A stretch of DNA of 64,000 nucleotides from Sodalis praecaptivus (GCF_000517425.1 NZ_CP006569.1:2046001-2110000); one strand, 5' to 3'. Counted from the stretch's first letter, positions 1 through 10,904 are shown. Numbers and translations: made by a program. The notes: generated by a model not told the origin, from the sequence alone.

Positions 1-1227
1 ATGGATATCCATCCCCACGCGGGAAATGGGCGACGCGGTCGGCGGCACAACCACCTTCGCCAGGCGGGCGGCGAAGCCCAGCGAGGTGCCCTGGAGCAGC
101 AGGGAAATCAAGACGATAAAGAACGCCACATTAAAATAGAGCCGCGCGTTGTCCAGGCCCGCCATCATGGGAAATACCGCCAAAATAATCGGCACCGCGC
201 CGCGCAAGCCGACCCAGGAGAGAAAAAACCGCTCGCGGGTGGTGTAGTTGCGAAACGGCAGCAAACCGACAAAAATCGACAGCGGACGCGCTACCAGCAT
301 CAGCCACAGCGACAAGATGAGCGCCGGAATGGCGATCATCCATAAGTCGCTGGGGGTGACTAAAAGACCCAGCACCAAAAACATGCAGATCTGGCTCAGC
401 CAGGCCATGCCGTCAAACGTTTGTAAAATACCGTATCGGTTGCGTATCGGCCGGTTGCCCAAGACAAAGCCGCACAAATAGACCGCCAGAATGCCGCTGC
501 CTTCTAGCGCGGTGGTCAGAGCGAAAATCATAATGCCGCCGCTCACCGCCAGCAGCGGATACAGCCCGTTAGCCAGCGAGATGCGGTTGATCACCTGCTG
601 CAACAGCCAGCCGCCGCCCAGGCCCATGACGACGCCCAGGCCGAATTCGCGGATAAGATGCACCAGAAATAGCCAATCAAGGTGGGTTTGCCCGTTTTGA
701 ATCATGGCGATAAGCGTGATGGTCAAAAACACCGCCATCGGATCATTACTGCCCGATTCAATCTCAAGCGTGGAGGTGACACGTTCGTTTAGGCCCTTGT
801 CGCCTAGAAGCGAAAACACCGCCGCGGCGTCGGTGGAACCGACGATGGCGCCGATAAGCATGCCTTCAATCATATCCAGCCCAAACAGCCAGGCCGCGGC
901 CATGCCGGTTAACCCGGCGGTGATGATGACCCCCACCGTCGCCAGCGACAATGACGGCCAAAGCGCAACGCGAAAGGCGGTGGCGCGGGTACGCATACCG
1001 CCATCGAGCAGAATCACCGCCAGCGCCAGGTTACTGATAAGATACGCCACGGGATAGTTATCAAACGCGATGCCGCCCAGGCCATCTATTCCCGCCAACA
1101 TGCCAATGGCCAGAAAAATAACCAGAATAGGGATGCCAAGACGTGAGGAAAAGGAGCTCAGCAGGATACTCCCCCCCACCAATATTGAACCGATAATAAA
1201 CAAACTTATAATGGTGCTGCTGTCCAA
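1..1227 (-). CDS. nhaP2: K+/H+ antiporter NhaP2 (CvrA), 5' part only
   Basis: Inner-membrane monovalent cation/proton antiporter of the CPA1 family, thought to export K+ and help cells at low osmolarity. The reverse strand is open from a TTG start at 1227 to the window edge, giving 409 residues of an expected ~575. The protein begins [16 protein letters not shown] and ends at VGMDIH, where the E. coli protein has VGLDIH, so only the cytoplasmic TrkA-C-like tail is missing. Conserved segments seen include [36 protein letters not shown] and [16 protein letters not shown] is chosen because AAAGGAGA lies a few bases upstream and the N-terminus matches the family. No frameshift was found in three segments checked codon by codon. 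Confidence 0.95.
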   Translation of the reverse strand, partial: MDSSTIISLFIIGSILVGGSILLSSFSSRLGIPILVIFLAIGMLAGIDGLGGIAFDNYPVAYLISNLALAVILLDGGMRTRATAFRVALWPSLSLATVGVIITAGLTGMAAAWLFGLDMIEGMLIGAIVGSTDAAAVFSLLGDKGLNERVTSTLEIESGSNDPMAVFLTITLIAMIQNGQTHLDWLFLVHLIREFGLGVVMGLGGGWLLQQVINRISLANGLYPLLAVSGGIMIFALTTALEGSGILAVYLCGFVLGNRPIRNRYGILQTFDGMAWLSQICMFLVLGLLVTPSDLWMIAIPALILSLWLMLVARPLSIFVGLLPFRNYTTRERFFLSWVGLRGAVPIILAVFPMMAGLDNARLYFNVAFFIVLISLLLQGTSLGFAARLAKVVVPPTASPISRVGMDIH

Positions 1228-1740
1228 ACGCGGTCTCCTTTTGATTTTTTATTTCATACCCTGTCTCTGCCTATCCCGCAGAGGCGTCGTGACCCAAAAT
1301 ACCTACCGCGACTGTCTGGCTGAAAGCGTCGGCACCAAGACCTGAAAAGGGGAGGGAAGTTCACCTTACTGCCCGGCGTGTCCTCCGTCGGAGCCCGCGA
1401 CGGGAGCGGGGGAGGCGGGAAACCTGATCCGGCGGATCCCTGGCCGGTACTCGATTAAACTACCCTTTTTATTCTCAACAAAAAAGTCGTTTTTTTCGTA
1501 TTTATCTCTTTTAAGGCGTTTAAGCGCTTTTTTTGTCACAACGGGCCAAAAATGTCGTTTTACTCCCGTGCAATGAGAGGGGCCGTCCGCCGCCGTTCAT
1601 GCCTGCGAAGCGAGGCGACAGCCGTCTCAGCCGCGCCTCATCGCACCACGCGCAGGGTTTATGCCTGCCGTCATGCTGGCGTGGTTAAGCACGGAATGGC
1701 TGACCGGGTCCTGCGGACGGCGAGAGCCGCGCCGCGTGCG

Positions 1741-1917
1741 AGCGACACCCTGTTGGGCGCGACGCTGGCGCAACTTGGTAACCCGCCGCGCCGCGCGCGA
1801 GCGGCACCCTGTTGGGCGCGACGCTGGCGCAACTTGGTAACCCGCCGCACCGCGCGCGAGCGGCACCCTGTTGGGTGCGACGCTGGCGCAACTTGGTAAC
1901 CCGTCGCGCCGCGCGCG
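1741..1917. repeat. 59-bp tandem repeat, three copies
   Basis: Three head-to-tail copies with a period of exactly 59 bp start at 1741, 1800 and 1859. Each holds a core reading GACGCTGGCGCAACTTGG, and the copies differ by only a few substitutions. A short truncated fourth copy follows. The period is not a multiple of three, so a single reading frame is not kept from copy to copy. Confidence 0.95.
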
Positions 1918-2257
1918 CGGCACCATCAGGAGTGCGCCGTTGCGCCAACACCGTGGTGCAGCTCAGCAGCGTGGCCCTGCCAGGACGATAGTCAGTTAAT
2001 TATACGCTATGGTTAATAATTTGATATGAAAGTAAATTCCGATGACCCATCAAAAAGCGTCATTTTTGGCGCTATCCACCCGTGGCGAAACGCCGTCAGT
2101 TGCCGGTCTAGCGCCGCAGGCCAGTTGATTTTCGCACGGCGTTAGCACTGAACGAAGCGTGGCGACAATCTCGCCAACTATCATTCGCTGGTGGGCCACG
2201 TCAGGCGGCGTTACCTGAGCGGTTTGAGTCAGGGGGCGGTGAAACGCAATAGGAATA

Positions 2258-2285
2258 AACAGCCAGTCGGACCAGGCTGGCTGTT
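2258..2285 (-). terminator. Inverted repeat downstream of yeaH
   Basis: AACAGCCAG (2258-2266) pairs with CTGGCTGTT (2277-2285), 10 bp past the yeaH stop on the minus strand. The downstream T-run is poor, so this may be a weak terminator or only an mRNA 3'-end stabiliser for yeaGH. Confidence 0.5.
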
Positions 2286-2295
2286 GGTGGAAATA

Positions 2296-3573
2296 TTAGC
2301 GGCTCTCGTTGAGTTGTTTCTGGAACAATTCGCGGAACACGGGGTAAATATCTTCCTGATCGCGAATATGCTGCATGGCAAAGTTGTCGAAACGCGCCTG
2401 TAGGTCTTCGTATTCACGCCACAGCGTCTGATGCGCCCGGCGGGTGATTTCAATATAGCTGTAATAACGCACCATGGGCAGCAGATGATTCGCCAACAGA
2501 TCATGGCACAGAGGAGAGTCGTCCGCCCAGTTGTCGCCGTCCGACGCCTGCGCGGCATAGATATTCCATTGATTTGGGTCGTAACGCGCCTTGATGACCT
2601 CTTCCATCAGCTTCAGTGCGCTCGAGACAATGGTGCCGCCGGTTTCCTGAGAATAGAAAAACTCATGCTCATCCACCTCCTTTGCCTGGGTATGGTGCCG
2701 GATATAGACCACATCCACGTTTTTGTAGGTGCGGCTGAGGAACAGATACAGCAAAATATAAAAACGTTTCGCCATATCCTTGGTGACCTGATCCATCGAG
2801 CCGGAAACGTCCATCAAACAGAACATCACCGCCTGGCTGGACGGTTCTGGACGACGCTCAAAGTTCTTATAGCGTAAATCGAAGGTATCGATGAACGGTA
2901 CCCGATCGATTTTCTGACGCAGTTCCGCGATCTCGCGCCGGATCTTTTCTTGCTCCAGCAACTGCACCGGTTCACTGTTGGCCAGCCTATCGAGCTCGGC
3001 CTCCAGCAGACGGATGGCACGCCGCTTCCCGGCGGTCATGGCGGTGCGCCGGACCAGCGAATTTTGCAGCGAGCGAACGACGCTAATGTTAGCCGGCACC
3101 CCGGTTGACGTGTATCCAGAGCGATGCGTTTTGTACTCGTTTAGCTGCTTATGCTGGTTTTTCTGCAGGTTGGGCAGCGCCAGATCTTCAAACAGCAGAT
3201 CCAGATATTCATCTTTGGAAATCTGAAAAACAAATTCATCTTCCCCTTCGCCGTCCTGGCTGGCATTGCCCTGACCGCTGCCGCCACCCCCTCCCGACGG
3301 CGGCCGCTCGATGCGATCGTTTTGCACAAAATGGTCGTTGCCGGGATGCACCCGATGGCGCATGCCTCCCCGGCCCTGATGAAAGATGGGTTCATTGATG
3401 TCGGTATTGGGAATCGACACCGACTCCCCGCTTTCCACATCGGTAACCGAACGCTTATTGATGGCCCCGGCAATCGACTGTTTAATTTGAGACTTATAAC
3501 GGCGCAAGAAACGCTGGCGGTTGACCATGCTCTTGTTTTTGCCGTTAAGTCGTCGGTCAATAAAATAGGCCAT
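2296..3573 (-). CDS. yeaH: YeaH, VWA-type DUF444 protein
   Basis: Cytoplasmic protein of the DUF444 family, 425 residues (E. coli 427), nearly always encoded with the YeaG kinase. A flexible glycine-rich segment ([12 protein letters not shown], about residues 91-102) precedes the main body. The DVSGSM sequence in the second half is a MIDAS-like metal-binding motif typical of von Willebrand A folds. The start is preceded by GGAGGATATA. It lies 36 bp behind yeaG on the same strand, so the two form an operon. The family is linked to stationary-phase and nitrogen-starvation stress, but its biochemical role is not established. Confidence 0.97.
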   Translation of the reverse strand: MAYFIDRRLNGKNKSMVNRQRFLRRYKSQIKQSIAGAINKRSVTDVESGESVSIPNTDINEPIFHQGRGGMRHRVHPGNDHFVQNDRIERPPSGGGGGSGQGNASQDGEGEDEFVFQISKDEYLDLLFEDLALPNLQKNQHKQLNEYKTHRSGYTSTGVPANISVVRSLQNSLVRRTAMTAGKRRAIRLLEAELDRLANSEPVQLLEQEKIRREIAELRQKIDRVPFIDTFDLRYKNFERRPEPSSQAVMFCLMDVSGSMDQVTKDMAKRFYILLYLFLSRTYKNVDVVYIRHHTQAKEVDEHEFFYSQETGGTIVSSALKLMEEVIKARYDPNQWNIYAAQASDGDNWADDSPLCHDLLANHLLPMVRYYSYIEITRRAHQTLWREYEDLQARFDNFAMQHIRDQEDIYPVFRELFQKQLNESR

Positions 3574-3609
3574 TATATCCTCCGGACGACAGTGTCTACG
3601 CGTCGTGTA

Positions 3610-5544
3610 TTACGACGATTTCCTTACCCGCAGATACCATTCGCATAACAGGCGCACCTGCTTACGTGTATATCCCTTTTCCATCATACGATCCACAAAG
3701 TCGTCATGTTTTTTCTGCTCATCCGTGGACGTTTTCGCATTAAATGAGATAACCGGCAGCAGCTCTTCGGTATTGGAGAACATTTTTTTCTCAATAACGA
3801 CCCGCAACTTCTCATAGCTGGTCCAGTTCGGATTGCGGCCGTTGTTGCTGGCGCGGGCGCGCAGGACGAAATTGACGATTTCGTTGCGAAAATCCTTGGG
3901 ATTGCTGATGCCGGCCGGCTTTTCGATTTTCTCCAGCTCGGCGTTCAGCGCTTCGCGGTCGAACAGCTGCCCGGTATCGGGGTCGCGGTATTCCTGGTCC
4001 TGGATCCAGAAATCGGCATAGGTGACATAGCGGTCGAAAATATTTTGACCATATTCTGAGTAGGATTCCAGATAGGCGGTCTGAATTTCCTTGCCGATGA
4101 ACTCGGCATATTTCGGAATAAGGTAGCCCTTCAGATGTTCCAGGTATTTTTCCGCCACATCCTGCGGGAACTGTTCACGCTCAATCTGCTGCTCCAACAC
4201 GTAGAACAGATGCACCGGGTTGGCCGCCACTTCGGTGTGGTCGAAATTGAACACCCGCGAGAGGATCTTGAAGGCGAAGCGGGTTGATAGGCCGTTCATC
4301 CCTTCATCGACGCCGGCGTAGTCGCGATACTCCTGATATGACTTGGCTTTGGGATCGGTATCCTTCAGGCTTTCGCCGTCGTACACCCGCATTTTCGAGT
4401 AAATGCTGGAGTTTTCCGGCTCCTTCAGCCGCGACAGAATCGAGAAGCGGGCCAGCGTTTCCAACGTACCCGGCGCGCACGGCGATTCCGACAATTCGCT
4501 GTGGCTGAGCAGCTTGCTGTAAATCTTCATTTCCTGCGACACCCGCAGGCAGTAGGGCACCTTGACGATGTAGACGCGGTCGAGAAACGCCTCATTGTTT
4601 TTGTTGTTGCGGAACTGGACCCACTCCGATTCGTTGGAGTGCGCCAGGATGATGCCGTTGAACGGCAGCGCGGCAATGCCTTCAGTGCCGTTGTAGTTGC
4701 CCTCTTGCGTCGCGGTCAGCAGCGGATGCAGCACCTTAATAGGCGCCTTGAACATCTCGACGAATTCCATCACCCCCTGGTTGGCGCGGCACAACGCGCC
4801 GGAATAACCGTAGGCGTCGGGATCGTTCTGGGCGTGGTCCTCCAGTTTACGAATGTCCACTTTGCCCACCAGCGCGGAAATATCCTGGTTGTTCTCATCG
4901 CCAGGTTCGGTTTTCGCGATGGCTATCTGCTCCAGAATCGACGGCCAGACTTTGACCACTTTAAAGCGGGTGATATCGCCGCCGAACTCGTGCAGCCGTT
5001 TGGCGGCCCAGGGCGACATGATGGTGCCGAGATAGCGCCGGGGGATGCCGTATTCCTTCTCGAGAATATGCGCGTCCTCCTGCGGGTTAAACAGGCATAA
5101 GGGATGGTCATTCACCGGGCTGCGCTCGCCGTTGGCGCTCAGCACATAGATGGGAACCCGCTGCATGAGGGATTTCAGGCGCTCCGCCAGCGACGACTTC
5201 CCGCCGCCTACCGGACCGAGCAGGTATAGGATTTGCTTCTTCTCTTCCAGCCCCTGGGCCGCATGCTTCAAATAAGAAACGATTTGCTCGATAGCCTCTT
5301 CCATGCCGTAGAATTCCTCGAAAGCCGGGTAGCGGGCGATCACACGGTTGGAAAACAGGCGGGAGAGCGGTGGCTCCTGAGCAGTGTCGATCATCACAGG
5401 GTCGCCGATGGCCATCAGCAGCCGTTCAGCAGCGTTGGCGAACGCGCTTCGGTCCTGGTGACATATCGTGAGGAATTCCTGCAGGGTGAACTCTTCGTCC
5501 TTTGCAGCTTCGTAGCGCTGACGGTAATGGTCAAATATGTTCAT
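3610..5544 (-). CDS. yeaG: YeaG serine kinase (PrkA family)
   Basis: Cytoplasmic Ser/Thr kinase with an N-terminal AAA-type ATPase fold and a C-terminal PrkA kinase domain. 644 residues, as in E. coli. The P-loop reads GPVGGGKSS near residue 110. Start chosen at the ATG at 5544 (protein MNIFDHYRQRYEA), which matches the family and has AAGGACGG upstream; an upstream in-frame start at 5571 would add nine residues not seen in the family. It is first in the yeaGH operon. In E. coli this operon responds to nitrogen starvation and to RpoS. A sigma-54 promoter is visible at 5637-5653. Confidence 0.97.
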   Translation of the reverse strand: MNIFDHYRQRYEAAKDEEFTLQEFLTICHQDRSAFANAAERLLMAIGDPVMIDTAQEPPLSRLFSNRVIARYPAFEEFYGMEEAIEQIVSYLKHAAQGLEEKKQILYLLGPVGGGKSSLAERLKSLMQRVPIYVLSANGERSPVNDHPLCLFNPQEDAHILEKEYGIPRRYLGTIMSPWAAKRLHEFGGDITRFKVVKVWPSILEQIAIAKTEPGDENNQDISALVGKVDIRKLEDHAQNDPDAYGYSGALCRANQGVMEFVEMFKAPIKVLHPLLTATQEGNYNGTEGIAALPFNGIILAHSNESEWVQFRNNKNNEAFLDRVYIVKVPYCLRVSQEMKIYSKLLSHSELSESPCAPGTLETLARFSILSRLKEPENSSIYSKMRVYDGESLKDTDPKAKSYQEYRDYAGVDEGMNGLSTRFAFKILSRVFNFDHTEVAANPVHLFYVLEQQIEREQFPQDVAEKYLEHLKGYLIPKYAEFIGKEIQTAYLESYSEYGQNIFDRYVTYADFWIQDQEYRDPDTGQLFDREALNAELEKIEKPAGISNPKDFRNEIVNFVLRARASNNGRNPNWTSYEKLRVVIEKKMFSNTEELLPVISFNAKTSTDEQKKHDDFVDRMMEKGYTRKQVRLLCEWYLRVRKSS

Positions 5545-5636
5545 AGCGATGCCCGTCCTTACGTTTAGCACAGGTTAAAAGGGAGCTAAGAGATAATACT
5601 AGAACCGCTCCCGAAAAAAAGATGCTCACTGAGTAC

Positions 5637-5653
5637 AGCAACCACTATGCCAA
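5637..5653 (-). promoter_or_regulatory. Sigma-54 promoter of yeaGH
   Basis: Read on the minus strand the site is TTGGCATAGTGGTTGCT: the -24 GG and -12 GC dinucleotides are exactly ten bases apart, and TTGC is intact. It lies about 95 bp upstream of the yeaG ATG. yeaGH is a known NtrC/sigma-54 target in E. coli. No convincing NtrC site was found nearby by eye. Confidence 0.75.
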
Positions 5654-5938
5654 CTTGTTCGCACTTTTATGCTACCGGACTCAGATTAATCCTTCTCTAC
5701 AACAAAGTTTAGTTGGCATCCGACAATTGTCATGGTAGCCAGCGCCTTTTTTGAAGAGATTTCAATGACTCAGTTTGCGTTTTATCGTCTACGCCCCGTC
5801 TCATGCGGTCTGCGGCGCAATGCGCAAGATATGTAAAGGACATATATAGATTTAAGATATAATATGTTTGTTATTTTATATGTCTGTAAATGAACTGATG
5901 TACGTTACGCGCGCGACCTTTTATCTTATATCTACAGT

Positions 5939-6727
5939 ATGCGCATATTTTTTCTTAACGGGAAACATACATTCGTGAAAACGCATTCTCTTAAACCGCT
6001 TAGCCTCGTTTTGATCGCGGGATTGCTGTCGCCAATGGCCGCCGTGGCCGACGATTTATCACTCGGCGTCTCAGCCGTGTACGCCACCAGCCCCTACCGG
6101 GGTGACGATGATAAAGTTCTGCCGTTTCCGCAAATAAATTACGATAGTCAGTACGTGTATGTAAAAGGCTTGAGCGCCGGCTACTATCTGTGGAAAGATC
6201 CGCAGAACCAGTTATCGATCACGGCGGTTTATGCGCCTTGGCATTTCCGGCCAAGTAAAAATGATTATGACGACATGAAAGCCTTGGACAAGCGTCGCTC
6301 CACGGTGATGGCCGGACTGCGTTACAGTCACACCGCCGATTGGGGGGTGGTGCGCGCGGAATATTTGGGCGATATTCTGGATAACAGCGATGGTTTCACC
6401 GCCGATCTGTCATACCTGTACCCTATCCAGCAGGGCCGGTTTACCCTGGTGCCGGGCATCGGCGCGATGTGGGCTAGCGAGGACCAAAACAACTATTACT
6501 ACGGCGTGAGCCGCAGCGAGTCACGCCGCAGCGGCCTGCGTGAGTATCATGCCGACGACGGCTGGTCCCCCTATGTGGAGCTGACCGTGAACTATGCTAT
6601 TACCCAAAGCTGGCGCACCTACGTGATGGCGCGCTATCTGCGTATGAGCGATGAAGCGAAAGACAGTCCGATGACCGATAGGCAATCTATCGGCCTGATT
6701 GGCATTGGCACCACCTACAGCTTCTGA
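5939..6727 (+). CDS. mipA: MipA/OmpV family outer-membrane scaffold protein
   Basis: Outer-membrane protein of the MipA/OmpV family. E. coli MipA bridges the lytic transglycosylase MltA and the synthase PBP1B in murein turnover. The N-terminus carries a signal peptide (LSLVLIAGLLSPMAAVA, cleavage before DD), and the protein ends in Phe as expected of a beta-barrel substrate for the BAM machinery. NEYYYGVSRKES-type family sequence appears here as NNYYYGVSRSES. Length is 262 residues from the ATG at 5939. A GTG at 5975 (protein MKTHSLKPLSL) is an equally good start: it gives 250 residues, against 248 in E. coli. It is divergent from yeaG. Confidence 0.93.
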   Translation: MRIFFLNGKHTFVKTHSLKPLSLVLIAGLLSPMAAVADDLSLGVSAVYATSPYRGDDDKVLPFPQINYDSQYVYVKGLSAGYYLWKDPQNQLSITAVYAPWHFRPSKNDYDDMKALDKRRSTVMAGLRYSHTADWGVVRAEYLGDILDNSDGFTADLSYLYPIQQGRFTLVPGIGAMWASEDQNNYYYGVSRSESRRSGLREYHADDGWSPYVELTVNYAITQSWRTYVMARYLRMSDEAKDSPMTDRQSIGLIGIGTTYSF

Positions 6728-6746
6728 TGGTGCAGGATATGCACTA

Positions 6747-6770
6747 AAACGGGGCGCTTGCGCCCCGTTT
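6747..6770 (+). terminator. Terminator after mipA
   Basis: AAACGGGGCG (6747-6756), loop CTTG, then CGCCCCGTTT: a perfect ten-base stem 20 bp past the mipA stop, ending in a short T-run. Confidence 0.8.
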
Positions 6771-6817
6771 GCACAATGGGAGAACAGGAGGCCGAATTTA
6801 TCTGTACAGGAGGGACT

Positions 6818-7672
6818 ATGAGCGCTAAAGAGATCCGCTTTCCCGATGGCCATTGCGTTCCCGCCATTGGGCAGGGGACCTGGTATATGGGCGAGCGTAA
6901 TAGCGATACCGCGCAGGAGGTAGGCGCGCTGCGCGCCGGGCTGGATTTAGGTTTAACGCTTATCGATACCGCCGAAATGTACGGCGACGGCGGTGCGGAG
7001 CGCGTGGTGGGTCAGGCGATCGCCGGTCGTCGCGACGAGGTGTTCCTGGTGTCGAAGGTCTATCCGCAAAACGCCGGCGGACAAAAAGCCCTGACCGCCT
7101 GTGAGAATAGCCTCCGCCGCCTAAAGACCGACCACCTTGATTTGTATTTGCTGCACTGGCGCGGCGGTATTCCGCTGGCGCACACCGTTGATGCGATGAT
7201 GCGGCTGCAGCAGGACGGTAAAATCGCCCGCTGGGGCGTGTCCAATCTGGATGTGGCGGATCTGCAAGAGTTGTGGTCGCTGACAGGCGGCGACGCGTGC
7301 ATGACCGATCAGGTACTGTATCACTTGGCCTCGCGAGGGATTGAATATGATCTACTGCCCTGGTGCCGCGAGCGGCGGCTGCCGGTAATGGCTTATTGCC
7401 CGCTGGCGCAGGCCGGTAAATTACGTACAGGGTTAATGCACCACCAGGCGGTGCAGGGCATTGCCGCCGAATTAGGGGCGAGCGCGGCGCAGGTGCTGCT
7501 GGCGTGGGTTATTCGCGAGCCGGGGGTGGTGGCTATCCCGAAGGCATCCAGCCTGGCGCATGTGAAAGAGAACGCCGGCGCTTTAGCGATCACCTTATCC
7601 GCTGAGCACCTCGCGGCATTGGACCGGGCTTTTCCGGCGCCGCGGGGCAAGACCGCGCTGGATAGTGCTTAA
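6818..7672 (+). CDS. yeaE: Aldo/keto reductase YeaE
   Basis: Cytoplasmic NADPH-dependent aldo/keto reductase, 284 residues as in E. coli, where it reduces methylglyoxal and related aldehydes. The family tetrad is visible: Asp and Tyr in LIDTAEMYGDGG, Lys in FLVSKVYP and His in LYLLHWRGG. The C-terminal NADPH site lies around AIPKAS. Start chosen at 6818, preceded by ACAGGAGGGACT, an almost perfect ribosome-binding site; an upstream in-frame start at 6758 would read through the mipA terminator. Confidence 0.96.
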   Translation: MSAKEIRFPDGHCVPAIGQGTWYMGERNSDTAQEVGALRAGLDLGLTLIDTAEMYGDGGAERVVGQAIAGRRDEVFLVSKVYPQNAGGQKALTACENSLRRLKTDHLDLYLLHWRGGIPLAHTVDAMMRLQQDGKIARWGVSNLDVADLQELWSLTGGDACMTDQVLYHLASRGIEYDLLPWCRERRLPVMAYCPLAQAGKLRTGLMHHQAVQGIAAELGASAAQVLLAWVIREPGVVAIPKASSLAHVKENAGALAITLSAEHLAALDRAFPAPRGKTALDSA

Positions 7673-7677
7673 AGCCA

Positions 7678-7697
7678 AGGCCCGCTGTCGCGGGCCT
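7678..7697 (+). terminator. Hairpin after yeaE
   Basis: AGGCCCGC, loop TGTC, GCGGGCCT: perfect eight-base stem four bases past the yeaE stop. No T-run follows, so intrinsic termination is uncertain. Confidence 0.5.
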
Positions 7698-7720
7698 GAT
7701 TCTAGCGCCCGGTCAAGATT

Positions 7721-7880
7721 GGGCGCCGTCATAGCATTGGCGGCGAGCTGGCACAGGGGCAGCATTCTCCAGAAACCGGTCGGCTGGGCGCTGGGCGCCG
7801 CCGCAGCGTTGGCGGCGAGCTGGCACAGAGGCAGCATCCGCCTGAAACCGGTCTACTGGGCGCTGGGCGCCGCCGCAGCG
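7721..7880. repeat. 72-bp tandem repeat, 2.2 copies
   Basis: GGGCGCCG recurs at 7721, 7793 and 7865, a period of exactly 72 bp. Two full units and part of a third fill the space between the convergent genes yeaE and yeaD. The units share GGCGGCGAGCTGGCACAG and GAAACCGGTC. Because 72 is a multiple of three, a 24-residue peptide repeat can be read in one forward frame, but nothing supports translation. Confidence 0.93.
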
Positions 7881-7885
7881 ATGGC

Positions 7886-8758
7886 TTAGGATTTGCGCAG
7901 GCGCAGGGTCTGCCGTAAACGCGCCGGCGCCGCGGCCGTACTGACCAGCGGATCGTTCACCCGCGCCGTCTCCACGCACACATAGCTGAGATAACTGTCG
8001 TCGGCGAAATCGCCGATCGAGTGCGAAAGGGACTGCCCGCAGTTCCAGGCCACCACGTCGCTATGGTGTTGATGGTGAACTTCGATGACCCGTCCCAGCA
8101 CCGGATCATGAATGAGGCTTGTCGGCTCAGGTGCGGTATAGACGCGATCCACTTCGCCGGCAAAGGTCACATCGCCCTGCTGCTGTTCAGCCTTGCCGCC
8201 GTTGACTTTATCGATAAAGCTGTCGCCGAGCCCGCTGACGTGGATATCGCCAATGGCCCCCACGGTGAAGTAGCTATGCAGCGCGGACGTCGTCTGATAC
8301 TCACCCTCGGCCACCAGTTCGATACTGCACGTTTGTCCGAGGGTAAAGTGGGCCTTAAGCGTGAACGGATGGGGAAAAAACGGTTCAGTCAAGGTGCTAT
8401 CGCGCAGGGTAAAGGTCAGTTGGACCTGTTTATCGTCCTCGCTGTGGTCGCTTAATTCCCAGGGAAGGATGCGGGCGAAGCCGTGGTTGGGGGTGGCAAC
8501 CTTACCAAACCAGGGCCAACAGATCGGTACGCCGCCGCGGATGGCCACGCCTTCCTGGAAGGCGCTTTTTTCGCTTAACCACAGTACCGGCTTTTCGCCG
8601 GCCGGCTGCCAGGCGACAAGATGCGCGCCCTGCAGCGTCACCGCCGCCCGTACCTGCGGATGTTCGACCACCACCAGCGGCAATTCATCTTGCTGGCGTA
8701 GCGTTAGAGACGGCGACAGGGTTTGTTTGACGGGCAACGTAAAAAGAGAGTCAGACAT
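7886..8758 (-). CDS. yeaD: Glucose-6-phosphate 1-epimerase YeaD
   Basis: Cytoplasmic D-hexose-6-phosphate mutarotase of the aldose 1-epimerase fold, which speeds anomer exchange of glucose 6-phosphate. 290 residues (E. coli 294). Family sequence includes GGVPICWPWFG and the segment PNHGFARILPWEL with the putative catalytic His, plus LHSYFTVG with a second conserved His. The ribosome-binding site AGGAGG lies just upstream of the ATG. It follows gapA on the same strand but is separated from it by a terminator. Confidence 0.96.
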   Translation of the reverse strand: MSDSLFTLPVKQTLSPSLTLRQQDELPLVVVEHPQVRAAVTLQGAHLVAWQPAGEKPVLWLSEKSAFQEGVAIRGGVPICWPWFGKVATPNHGFARILPWELSDHSEDDKQVQLTFTLRDSTLTEPFFPHPFTLKAHFTLGQTCSIELVAEGEYQTTSALHSYFTVGAIGDIHVSGLGDSFIDKVNGGKAEQQQGDVTFAGEVDRVYTAPEPTSLIHDPVLGRVIEVHHQHHSDVVAWNCGQSLSHSIGDFADDSYLSYVCVETARVNDPLVSTAAAPARLRQTLRLRKS

Positions 8759-8781
8759 CGTTATACCTCCTGAGTAAAAGA

Positions 8782-8807
8782 AAAGGGCGACATCGCTGCC
8801 GCCCTTT
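8782..8807 (-). terminator. gapA terminator
   Basis: On the minus strand AAAGGGCG pairs with CGCCCTTT and runs into TTCTTTT. It sits 20 bp after the gapA stop and before the yeaD ribosome-binding site, so most gapA transcripts should stop here. Confidence 0.8.
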
Positions 8808-8826
8808 CATCATCCGGTCACCAGAC

Positions 8827-10169
<1,343 letters not shown>

Positions 10170-10583
10170 ATGGCCAATAATACACCCTCACGATTACCCG
10201 ATGAAGCAATGACCGACATGCAGCGCTATGTCACCCAACAACGCGGCACTGAACCGCCCTACAGCGGTAAGCTATTAGAAAATAAGCGAACGGGGCAATA
10301 CCATTGCCTGGTTTGCCACGCGCCGCTATTCTACTCCGAAACGAAATATGAATCAGGCTGTGGCTGGCCGAGCTTTTATGAGCCGGTGAGCGACGAGGCT
10401 ATCCGCTACCTTGAGGATAACACTCACGGTATGCAGCGGGTGGAAATCCGCTGCGGCACCTGCGATGCCCATTTGGGGCATGTATTCCCCGACGGGCCGC
10501 AACCCACCGGAACGCGGTTTTGCGTCAACAGCGCCTCTCTGCGCTTCAAGGACGGTGAAAACGGCGAAGAGATTGCCGGATAA
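10170..10583 (+). CDS. msrB: Peptide methionine (R)-sulfoxide reductase B
   Basis: Repairs oxidised protein methionine by reducing the R-sulfoxide, with thioredoxin as usual reductant. Exactly 137 residues, as in E. coli, when begun at the ATG at 10170 (MANNTPS). Zinc is held by CLVC (Cys46, Cys49) and CGTC (about 95 and 98); the catalytic Cys is in [11 protein letters not shown] near residue 118. A longer in-frame start at 10122 is unlikely. It is followed 48 bp later by yeaC, the same pairing as in E. coli. Confidence 0.97.
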   Translation: MANNTPSRLPDEAMTDMQRYVTQQRGTEPPYSGKLLENKRTGQYHCLVCHAPLFYSETKYESGCGWPSFYEPVSDEAIRYLEDNTHGMQRVEIRCGTCDAHLGHVFPDGPQPTGTRFCVNSASLRFKDGENGEEIAG

Positions 10584-10631
10584 GCTCAGCTTTATCGATT
10601 CAGCTAATTATTCCACATGAAAGGTGCGGCA

Positions 10632-10904
10632 ATGGATGTTGAAGCGCTTCTGGCGACGATGACGCCGGAGATTTATCAACGGCTGATGACGGCCGTGGAA
10701 TTGGGCAAATGGCCCGACGGGGTGGCGCTAACGCCGGAGCAGCAAGCCAACTGTATGCAGATGGTTATGCTGTGGCAGTCGCGTCATAACCGTCACCCCG
10801 AGCATATGAGCATCGGTACCGATGGCCAGATTACCATGAAGAGTAAGCGTGCCTTGCTGGAAGAACTGAAGGCCGGGACCGTCGACGTACTGAAACCCCA
10901 ATAA
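10632..10904 (+). CDS. yeaC: YeaC, DUF1315 protein
   Basis: Small cytoplasmic protein of unknown function, 90 residues as in E. coli when begun at 10632 (MDVEALLATM). AAAGGTG lies just upstream of this ATG; an in-frame ATG at 10617 would add five residues. The core ELGKWPDGVALTPEQ followed by MVMLWQSRHN is the family signature. It probably shares a transcript with msrB. Confidence 0.93.
   Translation: MDVEALLATMTPEIYQRLMTAVELGKWPDGVALTPEQQANCMQMVMLWQSRHNRHPEHMSIGTDGQITMKSKRALLEELKAGTVDVLKPQ

Larger units (their letters stand above)
1228..2295. other. Gene-free stretch between nhaP2 and yeaH
   Basis: About 1.07 kb with no credible gene. It holds the nhaP2 upstream region, an AT-rich patch near 1440-1545 with several A and T runs, a GC-rich block with a 59-bp tandem repeat (1741-1917), another AT-rich patch near 1990-2050, and an inverted repeat just downstream of yeaH. 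Short open frames across the repeat on both strands are GC-driven and resemble nothing known. Confidence 0.8.

Noticed and set aside
1552-1951. Arg/Ala-rich frames on both strands over the 59-bp repeat
   Set aside because: Low-complexity products of GC-rich repeats; the repeat period breaks frame continuity of any peptide unit.
7665-7889. 74-codon frame reading the 72-bp repeat
   Set aside because: Starts with GTG inside the last yeaE codons and is made of the repeat only; no ribosome-binding site fitting it.
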